64,000 bases of DNA from Homarus americanus (GCF_018991925.1 NW_024736071.1:16759538-16823537), one strand, 5' to 3'; counted from the first letter of the stretch, positions 10,376 to 22,879 are shown. Numbers and translations: made by a program. The notes: generated by a model not told the origin, from the sequence alone.

Positions 10376-11124
10376 CTATCTATCTATCTATCTTGATCTC
10401 CTTTCTGTCTCTCTCTTCTGCTCACACCTTTTTGTATGAGAGAGAGAGAGAGAGAGAGAGCCTAACACGAGTAATCTTATTTTTCTCAGTACAATATTTC
10501 AGTCATTAACTTCAACAATAAAGACAAAACATAAACAAGACTAATACACCAAGGCCTGGGTAATAGAAGACATAACAATGCAGGTATAACAGTATAACAA
10601 ATCCTGTACTGTATATACCAGAGTGTTGCGGTATAACAACACGAGGCTATCGACACACCCACCCACACCTCACCTTTTAACAACATACAACACGCCATCA
10701 ATGAAATATAATAACAATATGGGGTGATATTTTAGGTTGGAGGAAGCAATGGGGTGGGGGTGAGGTTAGTGGGGGAGAGTTGGGTTACAAAAGGGCTGGT
10801 TAATGTGTGATATTTACGGTAGACTCGAAGGTAACCAGAGTGACCATATGCGGGGAGTTGCTGGTCGCGTTCACTCTCACCGCAAATATCAATTCTCTTG
10901 TTTTATGGACCCGACCACAACTATCACCACCAGATGGCAGGGTTAGCACTCACGACCAAATGACCAACACTGGGCGAGGGGAGGGGGGAGGGGGATGTTA
11001 GTATGTTTTTCTTTTAATGAGAGTCCGTTTGTGTGCTGGTGCTGGGGAGATTAGGCTACTGGTGATGCGGTGTGTTCCGAGGCAGGTTAGAGAGAAGCAA
11101 GGAAATTCTTATGCCGCAAAAGTT

Positions 11125-11170
<46 letters not shown>

Positions 11171-12199
11171 TAAATGCGATCATCTTATTAATTAGCTATT
11201 ATTTCAAAATATTTTTATATAGTAATTTTAACTTACAGCACACGCCAATTTAACTAAATTTAACACTATATAGAATGCCTTTATTAAAATCTTTCTATAT
11301 CACAACATTCTCAGGTACAGGTGCGTCACACAGGAAGCAGCAGGTGTTTATGGTGCAGTACTGACTCATCAGCAAACACAACCCTCGACTGAAATAATGA
11401 TGTGTTATTTTCCTCGGCAGATGTCGTTAGTGATCTTCTAGTGACGACGCCAGAGACATTCCACTACTGTAGGAGGGATGTGTCTGTCTGCTTCAGCTGG
11501 TTGGGTGAGACGCATCATCACATTGGGACTCTGAAACGTCGATAAATCAATCTCCTCTACACATATCATGGAAGAAGTGAGCCCCCAGACAGTGAGTATA
11601 TCTTGTCGTGCCTGTTAGGTTAGCTCTTCACCACCCTGGCCCAAATCAAACGACCGTGCTCCAAACGCCCTACACACAGGCCATACCATGAGCACAGCCA
11701 GATTCTAATGTAACTGTATAAGACCATTTTTCATTAGAGGATCATTTTAGTTTAAGCTATTGATATCACTGTGAAAATTGAGCTCTTGGTGTTTCTAATC
11801 TTGCCTTAAATATCCGTGAATATGTGAAGTTTATTTCTTTATATTTTTTTGCTGAGTACGGGGAGCTTATTTTACTGTTAATGTTATAATTAAACCACTA
11901 ACTCTTAGAAAATAAGTTAACTAGGATATTCATTGCATCGATGACTCATTATTTTATTAAACCTTAGTATTGTAGAGATATTTGTGTTGAGAAACTTTTT
12001 TTTTTTGAATTTCAATATATTTCAGGTTTGCGTCGTGAACCTGGCAGCGTTCAATTCAATTTCAATTGTTTATTCCTTGATAGAGGAAGCGGGATCCTAG
12101 TGCTGTCACGAGGTACCCCTGTACAATGACACCAGAAGCATCTGGCAAGTGTGACAAGTATATTCAGTACATATATTATAAAGGGGCTTACTAAAGCTT
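10376..12199. other. No gene recognised; GA and AAT microsatellites
   Basis: GA tract at 10438-10460 and (AAT)n at 11126-11166. The rest is AT-rich, with no recognisable coding sequence; about 12045-12180 is probably older retroelement sequence. Confidence 0.5.
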
Positions 12200-12280
12200 A
12201 GCAACTTTGTAGTAAGTGCTGGAACGCTGGAAAGTTTCAAAAGGAGACTGGACAGATTCATGGATGATAGAGAGTGGTAG
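12200..12280 (+). pseudogene. CR1-like LINE ORF2 C-terminus
   Basis: The frame reads SNFVVSAGTLESFKRRLDRF, then MDDREW and TAG at 12278-12280. An S-x-x-x-FKRRLDRFMDD ending is typical of CR1/L2-grade LINE polyproteins. The sequence after it (GCCAACCGGCCTATTGCAGA) and the 3' TCTTATGTTCTTATG direct repeats ending near 12356 match the short octamer tails of CR1-type elements. Only the extreme 3' end is preserved. Confidence 0.75.
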
Positions 12281-12406
12281 TAACTCTCAACAGGAGCTGC
12301 GATGCACAGGCCAACCGGCCTATTGCAGACTCCTTATTATCTTATGTTCTTATGTACTAAAGCCTAAGGAAGGAAGGATATTCCTTTAACACATAATCAA
12401 TGTTAT

Positions 12407-12811
12407 TTACATATATCTGGCCAGTGTGGGGAGGATCATCGTGTCTCCGTCAGGGGGTCGTGGAGTGGTGGTCCAGCAGGCGTCACGGAAGCGTTGTGTG
12501 TGGGGACATCTTAGGAGGTAGTGGATAAGGGTGCGGCTGTCGGGTCTTCTGCATAATGCACAAGAGCGTTGCTCAGGGGATGCGGGGATACCAATCTCCC
12601 AAGCAAAGTAAGCAAAGTCATACCCAATGATGATACGGGCAGCAATCACGTCCCCTTTCCGCGACCCTTTCCCATAGACATACTAGAGGTCAGAAGTTTA
12701 CGGAGGACATCGTACCAGGTGGGCGGGGAGTCCCGGGGGATGGCTGCTTCGCGAGCTTTGGCAGCGTTCGTATTCTGTTCTCCCACGGCCAAGAGTTATC
12801 ACCACCACTGA
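12407..12811 (-). pseudogene. LINE C-terminal zinc-knuckle fragment (Jockey/R1-like grade), frameshifted
   Basis: Minus-strand residues include DVIAARIIIGYDFAYF, then SCALCRRPDSRTLIHYLLRC. This Cys-x2-Cys...His-Tyr-Leu-Leu-x-Cys pattern after an ARI-IGYD-AY block is characteristic of LINE pol C-termini. Upstream, the relative frame changes between YDVLRKLLTSSMSMGKG and SRKGDVIAAR, so at least one indel has occurred in the run near 12650-12665. The fragment lies close to, and opposite in strand from, the CR1-like piece at 12200-12280. Confidence 0.75.
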
Positions 12812-13199
12812 CTACCAGCTCCCGGCCACCCACCTAGTACCTACCACCTACTGGTCATTACGTCAAAATTTTAAAAATTTTTCTGACGGATGGACTAAAA
12901 ATAATTACTAACATTGTCTGAACTCTTCCGTGAAAGAGGGAGATTAAGAGGGAATAATACAGGGATTGAGATACAGTGTTGATGGCGTTAGTGAAGAGGG
13001 ATCTCGTATATAAAGTGCAATAACAACCTGCGATGTTTACTTCTTGTTATCGTGTTAAAATGTAAATAATCATAGAAAAACTGATAATTTTTATTATTAT
13101 TATTAAAAATATGATTAAAGTGATGTTTGTTTGATTTGCCGAGAATGGTTTAAACTCTAAAGAATACAGTGTCTGCTCACACAGGTCAACAACAGCAGC
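12812..13199. other. No gene recognised
   Basis: AT-rich sequence with a short ATT tract (about 13088-13105). It leads into the THAP-like exon. Confidence 0.4.
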
Positions 13200-13464
13200 A
13201 TGCCGAGCACTTGGTCAGTTTTTGGGTGTTTATCACAAATTAAAAACAGGTGTGATAAAAATTTTCATCGCTTTCCGAAGGATAAATAACTGAGAAGAAG
13301 ATGGATTCACTTGTGCAAAAGGAAAGAATTCGTAAATGCTAATAAATGTGCAGCTTGCATTTTGGGCAGTGCATGTGAGGACTTGAAATATAAACTGCTT
13401 GGACTATCAGTACCAAGAAGACTTGTGAGGATTAAGAATGGTGCAATACTGCCATGTTCAAAAG
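13200..13464 (+). pseudogene. Decayed THAP zinc-finger first exon
   Basis: From ATG 13200 the frame reads MPSTWSVFGC, then KNFHRFPKDK, a TAA stop (13287-13289), LRRRWIHLCKRKEF, and DLKYKLLGLSVPRRLVRIKN followed by GAILPCSKG. This is the layout of a THAP DNA-binding domain: FGC, F-x-RFPKD, the conserved Trp, and a terminal AVP-like AILP. Three lesions are visible: the in-frame stop, Trp5 where the first zinc Cys is expected, and CAACI where C-x2-H-F is expected. The exon ends AAAG|GTAAGC, a consensus donor at 13465. THAP domains occur in cellular transcription factors and in P-element-type transposases; which source applies here is unknown. Confidence 0.75.
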
Positions 13465-14678
13465 GTAAGCCTTTATATTTTCAGGTACAGTATAAAAATA
13501 GCTTTTATATATTTTAAAGCAGCAAAACACTATACGCAGCTTTTGACTTGAAAAATGTCGTTAAGGAAGAAGGTGGCTTAAATGCCTATAAATTCCCCCA
13601 GTACAGCTCCTTGGGTAGTCTATAGACCTTCGGCCATCCTGACGTCATACTCCAGGAGGCGGAGCGGTTGTTATCGTTGTTTGGCTGGAACATAGACCTG
13701 GCGGGCTGGCGTCTACATATTTATTTGTTTACTTACGTGTGTGTGTATAACCAACATTGTTAAGGCAGTAACTTGCACTAATAGCGTGGGATGTTAACTA
13801 TAATTTTTTATGAAGATATATATCACAGCAAGATTTTCTAATGACTTCGGTAATCAGTATTCTTGCCTCATTTTTCCTCATTATTGTTGTTGAGAGGTGG
13901 GGTGGGGTGGGGGCTTGGCTTAAATACAGACATTCAGTTTTGTTTTGTTTATAAAGTCATGATTCTCAATGACTTACGTTCGATTTTTTCTCAATGAAGG
14001 AAGAGTTTGTGCAATATCAGCGCCATTTTGTTTCTTTTTGGCGTTTAGCGAGTCATTAGGATATGTTGAGCGAGGAAAAAGACTTGATTTATGAGAATAC
14101 TTACCTGGAAAATTTTGTTGCCGAAAATATATCTTGGTATTACACAGTACAATAACCTGCTGTTGGTGAGATTGAATAATGATACTGTGATTTTGGGCTG
14201 CGTTAACTGCAGGGTCTAACTCCCGGCTTTCATAATATGACTAATGGATATTTTTCCCTCGTGAGGATTTTTTAACCTTCACTACAAGGGACGCCACTTT
14301 TAATATTGTATTTGGTTGCGTCAGATTTATTTTATTCAGCTTAGAGGCGACACGACACCGTACACTAGAGGTTAGTAGACTATCTCGGTTCTCAACTAAG
14401 TATGGCTTAACGCAACCAATGTCTTGTTCTTGGTTACTTGACTTTCAGAACAGCAACAGCAAGGTTTGACGGGAAGCCAGAAGCCACAGCTGTGTTATAC
14501 GACCATCTCTCACTCTCTTATGGACTCCAGTGCAAGAAAGTGGAATGTAACATTTTGCCGAGTTAGAGATGACCATGAACAGTGTGTGTCATACCGTCTC
14601 ACAACAGCACTATTATTATGGTTTTGGGTAAATATATAAAAAATACAAAATGTACAGATTGTTTCCCTTGTACAGTGA
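13465..14678. other. No gene recognised (downstream of the THAP exon)
   Basis: No second exon or transposase-like catalytic region was recognised. The sequence appears unique and AT-rich. Confidence 0.4.
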
Positions 14679-14780
14679 ACTATTAAAGTCTGTTTGCCTC
14701 TCCCTCTGAACCACGAACCCCCGAGAGTTTTAGACTCATGAACCCGAAGCATTTATGGAGAAGAATAATTTAATGTATCA
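14679..14780 (+). repeat. Dispersed repeat family B, copy 1
   Basis: It contains GAACCACGAACCCCCGAGAG, then ACTCATGAACCCGAAGCATT and GGAGAAGAATAAT. It is matched in reverse orientation at 23791-23902, partly at 15464-15525 and in rearranged form at 57448-57560. Confidence 0.75.
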
Positions 14781-15463
14781 GAAAATATCAATGTGTGAAT
14801 CAGTAAGAAAAAATCAGTGAGTGAGTGAGTTAGTCAGTCAGAAAATCAGTGAATTAGTCAATCAGAAGAAGTCAGTGAGTTATTAAGCCAACCAAAAGAA
14901 ATCAACGAACGAATCAGTGAAGCAGATAAGTCGAAACAGTATTGGGTCGAGAGTCAAAAGACAAGCGAACGTGTGAGACCAAAACAACAACAAAGAAGTT
15001 TTTACACCGAAGGAAGTAAACGAACGAGTTACCTACGAGAAAACGAGGAGGTGATAAATGCTTAACGATGTTCACAGTGTCGGGAGAGAGAGACAGGAAG
15101 TGGCTGTTGCTGCTTACGTCACTGCAGTAATGGCTAGTAGTAAGCATGCATTGTCGTTAACTGCACAACGCAGACTAAACAATTATTTTTTACTTGACTG
15201 ATGTAGATTATACGAAGGGTGGTGTGTGTGATGTATGTTAGGAAGGCAGTACAGTACAGTGCAGTATATAGCTCCGCCGTGTGAGGACCTTTTATGTCTG
15301 GCTGTCTTCATTGTCAACCATGCCTTGCTTCTGTCTCTCTCTCTCTTTATCTCACCAGCAGGACCAATGACATGGGAGATAATTTTTCAGGGGAGAAAAA
15401 CATAATTTATTTGTTTACAAGAGAGTTGAACAGTTGATAACACCCGCGTGTGTGACAGTGAAG
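14781..15463. other. No gene recognised; decayed AATCAGTGA repeats at start
   Basis: 14790-14915 holds short degenerate AGTCAGTGAGTTA-type repeats. Nothing else is recognisable. Confidence 0.45.
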
Positions 15464-15525
15464 CACAGTCAACTACTAAAGGCCTCTTCCCCCGACCCAC
15501 GACCCCCGAGAGATGCAAAATAATG
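15464..15525 (+). repeat. Dispersed repeat family B, partial copy 2
   Basis: It begins AGTCAACTACTAAAGGCCTC and continues to GACCCCCGAGAGATGC, where the match ends. Confidence 0.65.
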
Positions 15526-15894
15526 GAGGATTGGTAAAACACAGCCCAAAAAACATTAATAGAATGGAGGACTGTGGTCGCCAACCTTCAGATATAAGGA
15601 CGGTGCTCTGATTAAGGTAGTGACGAGGGAGTCGTTCGTTTTCTTGGTAGGAGTGATTTGTCTTCAAGTCGTTAAGGTAATGATGAGTCAGGTGAGGTGA
15701 GGTGAGGTCGTCCCATGAACCAGGTGAAGTAGGTGGGGGGGGCGGATGGCAAGATTTGACAGGTGTTGAGGGGCTTACACACACACACACACACACACAC
15801 ATATCTGGGTATCCTGTCGGTGCCCGGAAGTAGGTCACGTCCTGCCTGGCTCGCTCCTTTTGCCTACTTTGTCTCCACTACACTAACTGCACAG
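15526..15894. other. No gene recognised; CA tract
   Basis: CA microsatellite at 15777-15801; the rest is without recognisable features. Confidence 0.4.
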
Positions 15895-16195
15895 GTACAC
15901 ACCTACCTGCACACGTACACATTTACCTGCACATGAACACATTTACCTGCACATGAACACATTTACCTGCACATGAACATTTACCTGCACATGAACACAT
16001 TTACCTGCACATGAACACATTTACCTGCACATGAACACATTTACCTGCACGTGTACACATTTACCTGCACATGAACACATTTACCTGCACATGAACACAT
16101 TTACCTGCACATGAACACATTTACCTGCACATGCACACATTTACCTGCACGTGTACACATTTACCTGCACGAACACATTTCCTGCATGTACACAC
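15895..16195. repeat. Minisatellite, 20-bp unit
   Basis: About 15 copies of CATTTACCTGCACATGAACA, with GTGTACA variants and one 17-bp unit. Confidence 0.95.
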
Positions 16196-17039
16196 CTATT
16201 TGTATCGTCTTGTGTTGGCTAAATAATATATTAAAAGTGGCGTCCCTGTAGTGACGGTGTTAGTGGAGACAGTGTGTAATATGGTTAATGGCTGTCCATC
16301 AACAATTATATGAACTATGAGTCACGTACATCCCTTAGAGTATATTAACGTCTTGTTTACCCTGTTGACTTGTACTTCCCGGTGCCCAGGACCCCCCAGC
16401 CAGGACCCCCAACCCCACCCTTAACCCCCTCCCCGCTATGCTGAATGAATCACTTGTTTACTAAATTATTAAACATTAACATTAAGATCCGTGGCGACGT
16501 CTTGTGGCGTTTAAGTTAATTTATATAAGTCGAGTTTGGTCAGTGAGAGAGAGTTGAAGGAGGTGGAGAGGAGAGGTGGAGAAGGAGGAGGTAGGTAAAT
16601 CAGGGGTGGAAAGGAAGGCAGAGATAATAAAAGAAGAGACGGTAGGTAGTGTAGGGAAGAGAAGATGAAGAGATGTAAGAATGAAACAGAGAAAAGAGAC
16701 GAACAGGAAGACCAATAATAGAAATTAATGAGGAAACGAGAGAGAAAGAGAGAAACAAAGTTTTGAACTAAAGGATGAAAGAAAAAATATAAAGAGACAA
16801 ATAAAGATAAATAAATAGAAAGATAAAGAGAAGAAGAAAAAGACAGACAGACAGGTAGGGAGGGCTCCTAAGAAGGACCATTACTATGAAACACTTGAAG
16901 AAGGAGCGTGACGAAGTGTACTTGATTATAATATGATAATGGGGCGGCGGAGATTATCGCGGGCGTGTAGAGCAATAGTAGTGATTATACTTCCGGCTGT
17001 GGGGCGGGCGCACCTCTTCTGTAATAACCTGCAATTGGC
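16196..17039. other. No gene recognised; purine-rich tract
   Basis: About 16540-16870 is strongly A/G-rich on the plus strand (GAGA, GGAGG, AAAGAG runs). No protein family was recognised. Confidence 0.5.
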
Positions 17040-17340
17040 GCCCCTCCATTGCCCTACCCTCCACCAGGCTCTACCCTTCCACCAGGCGCCCCCTCACCAG
17101 GCGCCCCACCAGGCGCTCCCCAGGCGCCCCTCCACCAGGCGCCCCCTTCACCAGGCGCCCCTCCACCAGGCGCCCCTTCACCAGGCGCCCCTCCACCAGG
17201 CACCCCGTTCACCAGGCGCCCCCTCCACCAGGCGCCCCCTTCACCAGGCGCCCCTCACCAGGCGCCCCCTCCACCAGGCGCCCCCTTCACCAGGCGCCCC
17301 CTCCACCAGGCGCCCCCTCCACCAGGCGCCCCCTCCACTG
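17040..17340. repeat. GC-rich minisatellite, ~15-bp unit
   Basis: About 18 copies of CCACCAGGCGCCCCT. Because the unit is a multiple of three, Pro/Ala-rich frames stay open (QAPLH or GAPPP repeats), but this is a repeat artefact. Each unit carries GGCGCC. Confidence 0.9.
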
Positions 17341-19082
17341 TTGCCTCCTGCCTAACCCCACAGCCCCCTCCATTGTTTCCTCCTACCCCATCCACCCTCC
17401 TACCCCTCCCCTTCCCCTACGAAGCACCGCCGCTTATTGACTCCAAAGTTTTCCTCTCAAACTTACATAAGTAGATATGCTTCCAAGACGACTGCTTGCA
17501 AAAATGGCTGACAAGTAATTTTTCAAAATGTGCTGTTAGTAGGTACTTCCAGGACGACTGCTTACCAGAAGTGGTCGAGAAGTAATTTCCAAATGCGGTG
17601 TTTATTGTAAAAGTGGTTTTTTTCCTCATGTGATGTGAGTCAATCCAACATAGAGAAGATTATACTGCGGATGTAATTGTGAGGGAGTGTTTGGTAGAGG
17701 GCGCGGGGCTCTGGTATACTGTGTGTGGCCCCGAGTCTCTACATTAAACCTTTACACATTACTTGGGGAAGTGAACAGACATAATGCTACTAGGGACCTG
17801 CTGATGATGGTGGCTGGTGACGGCTATTTATATGCACACATCCAGCTGTTACGCTAAAACAAAAAGATAAAATATAATAAAAGAACAGGAATTAGGTGCA
17901 GTGACGTGTGTGAGCTGAAGACAAGACATATTTTCGCACATAGTTCAAAGACAATTATTGCGTTACACACACACACATTAGTAACAATACTTAAGAAATA
18001 TCTATCTCTCTCTCTCTCGGGGATTATAATTATTCACTCACTCTTGTCTCTAGCGGATGTTCTATTATCATTCACTCACTCACTCACTCACGGATTAAGC
18101 TTGACTCACATTAACTGACTGCTGTACAATAATTACTGGTATACATCATTGTCGATGATATCTGGCGGAGGGACTAAGTTGTTTATTTTGGTTTATGACG
18201 TCATCAGCGTTCGTGTTTGATGGCCTTGACTACAGACTGATTTATATAATTTATCTTCACCGTTCGAGTGTAATGATTATTTATTTTTTTATTTAATTTA
18301 TTATTTATTCTATTTATTTTATTTATTTAGTTTATTTATTTATTTTATTTATTTATTGTGTTATTACTATTATTTATTTTCCTGTTTTGTTTGTCTCGTT
18401 ATTGACAAAGTTTAATCTAACCTTGAGACATTACGTGGAGGTCTGTGGCAGGTGCTTTATATGAGACACAGTGATCATGTACATCACTGTCAAGGTCGAC
18501 TACGTCTAGTGAGGAGACAGTTCTCTCTGTCTCTATCTAGTTGGGGGAAGAGATAATCCATATATAACTTGTTTCTGTCCGTTTCTGTATCTCTGTATCT
18601 TTGTTTCTCTTTCTAGTAATTAAGGGAGAGAGAACTCACATTGAACATTCTGTCTGTCTGTCTGTCTCTCCCTGTGTGTTTGTATGTCTGTCTTTTTCTG
18701 TCTCTTTTTCTCTGTGTCCTCGTTAAAAGAGTTAAACAAGAGGACATCTGACTATAGCTTCTATTAATTCCGAGTCCCATAAAGGTGTTGACGAGGGAGG
18801 GGATCCATCACTCAGAGCAGGAGGGAAATCCTTCGCCTCCTCTCGTGGGAAAAACATAACGCCTGGTTTCTCTTCCCCATTAAAAGATATATGAACAACT
18901 AATCTTACTCACCTCACAGATAAATATTTACTCAGATTGACAATGTATCAGTGGCGAGTCTGTGAACAGCTGCAGGCGGCCAGGAGTTGATGTTTGTTTA
19001 TGTCTTGTGTCCACAGCTCACAGACGTCGAAACCCGCGCTCGGTCTGCCTTCATGATGTTCCTGGTGTGCTGTAGCTGTGGT
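17341..19082. other. No gene recognised; ATTT-rich stretch
   Basis: About 18265-18380 is an (ATTT)n-like tract. TC-rich patches lie at 18001-18020 and 18650-18720. No coding or RNA gene was recognised. Confidence 0.5.
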
Positions 19083-19430
19083 GAGGTGAGGGGGAGGAGG
19101 GGTTAGGTGAGGGAGAAGAGAGGGGAGGTGAGGAGGGGAGAGGTAAGGTGAGAAGAGGAGAGAGGTGAGGAGTGAGGGAGGTAAGGGGAGGGAGGTGGGG
19201 TGAGGGAGGGAGGTGAGATGAGAGGGAGGTGAGGAGAGGGAGAGGTAAGGTGAAGAGGAGAGAGGTGAGGTGAGGAGAGGAGAGGGAGAGAGGTGAGGTG
19301 AGGAAATGAGAGGCGAGGTAAGGAAATGGGAGGTGAGGTGAGGTGAGGAGACGAGAGGGGAGGAGGGTTGAGGTGAGGGAGGGAGGAGCGTTGAGGTGAG
19401 GCGAGGAGAGGAGGGGGAGAGCTGAGAAAA
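19083..19430. repeat. GGTGAGG-type purine minisatellite
   Basis: Degenerate GAGGTGAGG/AGGGGAGG repeats. On the minus strand they give Pro/Ser-rich low-complexity frames. Confidence 0.85.
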
Positions 19431-19451
19431 CTATACCGCTTTAAAGCGCTT

Positions 19452-19730
19452 CCTGAGAAAATAAAACTCCGCCTGGTGACATCATTTATCACACCGATAT
19501 TAACTTACCCAGCCGTACCTCTTCATACTATGAGCACCACTCAAATATTAAAATTACAGGTGGTCCAAAATGAAGCCCTAAGATTCGTCACAGGTGAAAG
19601 ATACCCTTCAACCGAGTACATAGAGACCTGATAATAAAACTCATCAACCAGCTGCATGGCCAGCAGCAGAGTCTGGCAAAAGTAGAGAACGATCAGAGCA
19701 AGAACTCCTTCAAAGACTCCACCAGATAAT
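19452..19730 (+). pseudogene. LINE reverse transcriptase C-terminal fragment (Jockey-like grade), frameshifted
   Basis: The plus frame reads KIKLRLVTSFITPILTYPAV, then PLHTMSTTQILKLQVVQNEA, LRFVTGERYPSTEYIET and TGA. Shifting frame recovers DLIIKLINQLHG and KNSFKDSTR before TAA. The I-P-I-L-TYP...LQVVQNEALR-VTG signature is standard for the region after the polymerase domain in Jockey-grade LINEs. The frameshift and stops show decay. Confidence 0.8.
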
Positions 19731-20417
19731 GACAACAACCATACATGCTTCCCAAAAGTTACCAAATCTCAAAAGGTCCATTACAGATCTACACGGCCAG
19801 GCAATAGACAACCTCCTAGACCAGCATCCGCCAGTAGGGTCGGCGGAATATGAAATAAGGCCCTTAAAACATCCATATATGGGACAGGGTAGGATGTCTA
19901 GTGCCTGTACCGACAGGCAATAACTAACCCATGACACAACCCTAACACACCATTAGCTTAGCTAGGCGGTCAGCCCGCCCTCTCTTACCTCTTCCCTTCA
20001 ATTTCGAACTATAACTTCCTTCCCCACCTCTATCTTCTTTCACCCCTCCTTTCTCTAAAAAAAAGGGGGTAGAGTGGTGGCTGGTGGTAAACTTAATACA
20101 GTCTCTTGTTGTTTTATTTATGAGTGCTAAGTACCCAACAAGTACTTACCACCGAGACTTACGAGTTTGTACAGCACCGCGGCAGACCGACCTGGCAACG
20201 TTTTCCACTTTGAGGGAATCATTATTATTGTAGTGTAGTATCTTGAGTCCTGACCTACCCTAACATATGTTACATAGTGTTTAAGTGGAGCTTGGGGGGT
20301 TGATTGGTTTACTCATAAAGTGCAAGACAAAATTGTTAGTTTGTGAGAGTTGTTGTGGTTGGGAGTTGATGGTAATGATATTAGGAGTGTTCTTGTGTGT
20401 CTGTGAGGGTTTTTGTA
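19731..20417. other. Probable LINE 3' flank, otherwise no gene
   Basis: About 19731-19925 probably continues the decayed element (Lys/His-rich frame, no motif). Beyond that nothing is recognised. Confidence 0.4.
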
Positions 20418-20812
<395 letters not shown>

Positions 20813-21246
20813 GTGAGAGTAGATTAAACAATCATAATCCTAGAGAGAGATGGTCGATATTACTTAGTGGTCACACCTGCGGCCAAGACTTCGACAGGCA
20901 GGTAATTGTGCTCAGAACACATCCCTCACTGTGTATATTACTGGGAGCGTTACCTCGTGATGGACGCGGCGCGGCGGGAAGCTCTTGGGCGGATATTACC
21001 ATAAACTTGTCTTCTTATTACACGATGCGGAGACCACCAACAACAAACTCCCATGCACCTGTGTCTTGCCTCAAGCTTCCTGTTGCTTGAAGCTTCCTGT
21101 TGGTTTTCCGTCAGAAATGTTGTCTGAAGCTCTGTTACCTGAAACTTCCTGTTACTTGAAGCTCCCTGTTGGCTGAAGTTCTCTGTTGGCTGAAGATCCA
21201 TCAGTTAGGTCATGAGAGGCGGCATGACTGAGTTTTAAAGGCTGAT
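20813..21246. repeat. Short degenerate minisatellite (GAAGCTTCCTGTT core)
   Basis: About 21068-21200 contains about eight degenerate copies of TTGAAGCTTCCTGTTGG. The remainder shows nothing recognisable. Confidence 0.6.
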
Positions 21247-21505
21247 ACAATGAAAACCTCCATATAACGGACTCATCTTTCCATATAATCCGTTAAATGG
21301 GGGTTTCACGTAAATGGGCTCTCGATATAACGGACTTTCCTCTATATATAGTACGTGATATAGAGGTTTCACATGTAATGGGCCCTCGATATAACGGACT
21401 TTCGTCTTCATATAGTCCGTTAAATAGAAATTCCACATCTAATGGAAACCTCTGTATAACGGACTTACCTCCTCATATAGACCATTAAATAGAGGTTTCA
21501 TTATA
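21247..21505. mobile_element. Tandem pogo-like palindromes
   Basis: Four consecutive palindromic units of ~55-65 bp. Each has ATATAACGGACT on one arm and AGTCCGTTAAATAGAGGTTT (or a variant) on the other. They are separated by short ATGGGCCCTCG-type spacers. Confidence 0.75.
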
Positions 21506-21637
21506 CAAAACGCTCACCTGTAGGAAGTTAATTAATTTTTCTACTTGTTGCGTAATGTTCAGAGTGCAGGTGTACTGAATAACACTTACTCTGTTTCTGC
21601 TTGAGGAAAGTGATGAACTGCTTCATTATTACCAGAG

Positions 21638-22230
21638 GGAGATGATGATGATGATGATGATGATGGTGATGGTGATGATGATGGTGGTGGTGATGATGGT
21701 GATGATGATGGTGATGGTGGTGATGATGGTGATGGTGATGGTGATGATGATGGTGGTGATGATGATGATGGTGGTGGTGATGATGATGGTGATGGTGGTG
21801 ATGATGGTGATGGCGTTGGTGATGATGATGGTGATGGTGGTGGTGATGATGATGATGATGATGGTGATGGTGGTGATGATGGTGATGGTGGTGATGATGA
21901 TGATGGTGATGATGGTGATGATGGTGGTGATGGTGATGATGGTGGTGATGGTGGTGATGATGGTGATGGTGGTGATGATGATGGTGGTGGTGATGATGGT
22001 GATGATGTTGGTGATGGTGGTGATGATGGTGAGTGGTGATGGGATGATGATGGTGGTGATGATGATGATGGTGGTGGTGATGGTGATGATGTGGTGATGA
22101 TGATGATGGTGATGATGGTGATGGTGATGATGGTGGTGGTGATGGTGATGGTGATGGTGTGATGATGGTGATGATGGTGATGGTGATGATGGTGGTGGTG
22201 ATGGTGATGATGATGGTGGTGATGGTGAGT
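21638..22230. repeat. GAT/GGT trinucleotide-based minisatellite
   Basis: About 590 bp made only of GATGGT/GATGAT mixtures. It gives Met/Val frames on the plus strand and His/Ser/Pro frames on the minus strand, none of them a gene. Confidence 0.95.
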
Positions 22231-22727
22231 CATACCTCAGTACTGATCAGGTTGAGACTCTGCTTTATCACCTCTGTTACTGTGTTACTATTTCGCTCTC
22301 ACTGTCATTATGTTGTCATTATTATAGTGTTATTGTCACTATTACACTCTCACTGTCACTACTAGACTGTCACTATTACGCTGTCACCACTACACTCACC
22401 AATACACATTCACCATTGCATTGTCACTATTACACTATCACCACTATACTGTCACTGTTACCACTCGGTGTCCTACTACACCATCACCACCACACATTCA
22501 CCACTACACCATCATTACAACACCATCACTCAACCATCGTCACTACACCGTCACCACACCGATCAACATTACCACCACAATGGACGATACTAAGCCGCCA
22601 GCTGTCAGTTCCATTACCTGTAAAGAAAAAAGATGCAAATTTGTCTATACAGTGTAAGAGGTAGTCTGAGTCCTGATATAAAAGCAATTTGAGGCACCTG
22701 ATATATGCCATAATTATGTGTTATTGT
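22231..22727. repeat. Degenerate CACTATTACACTGT repeats
   Basis: About 22280-22560 is built from decayed CACTATTACAC/CACCATCAC units. The rest is unassigned. Confidence 0.65.
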
Positions 22728-22729
22728 GT

Positions 22730-22782
<53 letters not shown>
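22728..22782. repeat. TG microsatellite
   Basis: Uninterrupted (TG)n of about 27 units. Confidence 0.95.
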
Positions 22783-22783
<1 letters not shown>

Positions 22784-22879
22784 ACTAAGGTCGCTGCCGC
22801 CGCCATGGTAAAGACATTGCTGCGGTCTGATAAATTTCAATTACGATCGACCGACAGTGACAATATGGATGATCGCCAG

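Noticed and set aside
15895..16195. CRISPR-like array of 20-bp units
   Set aside because: Direct tandem repeats without spacers.
16933..17474. Pro/Ala-rich (GAPPP, QAPLH) protein
   Set aside because: Two overlapping frames are equally open across a 15-bp GC-rich minisatellite; no start context or family support.
21586..22233. His-rich and Ser/Pro-rich protein on the minus strand
   Set aside because: A GAT/GGT trinucleotide array translated; trinucleotide repeats rarely meet stops.
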